From: Streptomyces thermolilacinus SPC6
GTDB taxonomy: Bacteria; Actinomycetota; Actinomycetes; Streptomycetales; Streptomycetaceae
Length of the DNA stretch: 64,000 bases
Assembly: GCF_000478605.2 (NCBI RefSeq)
Contig: NZ_ASHX02000001.1
Coordinates: 3,978,501 to 4,042,500, forward strand
Direction of reading: 5' to 3'
The translations under genes and the position numbers were made by a program. Shown here piece by piece: positions 63,766 to 64,000 of this stretch. Within the stretch, counting starts at the first letter, position 1; each line of letters begins with the position of its first letter. The notes below the pieces were generated by a model that saw only the letters and a list, made by a program, of their open reading frames with translations, did not search any database and had not been told where the DNA came from.

Positions 63766-63817
63766 TGTGCGTCCGACCCCTTCGAGCTGCTACTGTCCTC
63801 TTCGCCCGCCAAACCTG

Positions 63818-63846
63818 TTGACACGGGGTAGGTGGGGAGGTAGATT
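63818..63846 (+). promoter_or_regulatory. rRNA-operon-type promoter (first of three)
   Basis: Perfect -35 TTGACA (63818-63823), 17-base spacer, -10 TAGATT (63841-63846). This is near the best principal sigma factor promoter possible in this genome. Confidence 0.85.
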
Positions 63847-63864
63847 TAAACGGTTGCGTGGAGC

Positions 63865-63893
63865 TGGACAGGCTCGACCGCGACGGCTAGAGT
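63865..63893 (+). promoter_or_regulatory. rRNA-operon-type promoter (second)
   Basis: TGGACA (63865-63870), 17-base spacer, TAGAGT (63888-63893), 47 bases after the first. Confidence 0.75.
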
Positions 63894-63964
63894 CTCTCTC
63901 GCTCCGCAGAACCGGTCAGGTTCTCGAAGGAGCCAATCGATTCCCACAGGATCGCAAAGCCGAT

Positions 63965-63994
63965 TTCAATCGGCCGAGATGAATCTGATAAAGT
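63965..63994 (+). promoter_or_regulatory. rRNA-operon-type promoter or leader element (third)
   Basis: TTCAAT (63965-63970), 18-base spacer, TAAAGT (63989-63994), within CTGATAAAGTCGGA, a sequence I remember as recurring in Streptomyces ribosomal RNA leaders. The 16S gene would lie beyond the right edge. Confidence 0.65.
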
Positions 63995-64000
63995 CGGAAT

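Overview
The window is about 64 kb of very GC-rich, densely packed chromosomal DNA that reads as Streptomyces (or a very close relative). The evidence is strong G/C bias at third codon positions, many GTG starts, 4-bp ATGA/GTGA overlaps between operon genes, a WhiB regulator, coenzyme F420 genes, a SpoIIM-like protein and several LytR-CpsA-Psr (LCP) proteins. From memory, the order resembles, in reverse, the Streptomyces coelicolor core segment around SCO3020-SCO3065 (ahcY, manA, manB, whiB, LCP cluster, purE/purK, two-component pair, peptide transporter). I could not verify this by alignment.

Layout, left to right. (1) 1-15.4 kb is a surface-polysaccharide block: the 3' end of gmd (GDP-mannose 4,6-dehydratase), a large secreted multidomain protein and a lipoprotein, two GT4 glycosyltransferases, a hexapeptide acetyltransferase, a Wzy-like polymerase, a Wzx-like flippase, a Wzz/tyrosine-kinase-like chain-length protein with a degenerate nucleotide site, a TagD-like cytidylyltransferase convergent with a CDP-alcohol phosphatidyltransferase, and an LCP protein. 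(2) 15.5-26.1 kb is core metabolism and regulation: a POT peptide transporter, a response regulator and histidine kinase pair (probably DraR/DraK), a GtrA-like protein, the purK-purE-dipeptidase operon, UDP-glucose dehydrogenase and an acyl-CoA dehydrogenase. (3) 26.3-36.5 kb holds a GT2 glycosyltransferase, five more LCP genes and a hotdog thioesterase. (4) 36.8-45.5 kb holds a TIGR03089-type protein, a secreted PGRP/amidase-2 protein, a sugar-nucleotide pyrophosphorylase, an AlkA-like glycosylase, and a minus-strand run of cysteine dioxygenase, fbiA and fbiB headed by a 29-codon leader ORF ending in a cysteine run. (5) 45.9-60.9 kb contains whiB, a giant GT2/membrane protein with a DUF5719 protein, a zincin-like protein, DUF3499, a mannose operon (manB, Trm112-like, SIS protein, manA), a CDF metal transporter and ahcY. 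(6) 61-64 kb contains an unknown protein, RDD and SpoIIM membrane proteins, and finally three tandem promoter-like sequences that look like the promoter region of a ribosomal RNA operon starting beyond the right edge.

The genes connect functionally. ManA and ManB lead from fructose-6-phosphate to mannose-1-phosphate, the pyrophosphorylase at 39.7 kb probably makes GDP-mannose, and Gmd at the left edge converts that to the 4-keto-6-deoxy sugar. UDP-glucose dehydrogenase supplies UDP-glucuronate. The glycosyltransferases, flippase and polymerase can assemble a polymer, and the six LCP proteins are candidates for ligating such polymers to peptidoglycan.

The most interesting unannotated signal is the short cysteine-terminal leader ORF (45379-45468, minus strand). 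It sits behind a good leaderless-type promoter upstream of cysteine dioxygenase, and suggests cysteine-responsive translational control of that gene and possibly of the F420 genes 12 bp downstream.
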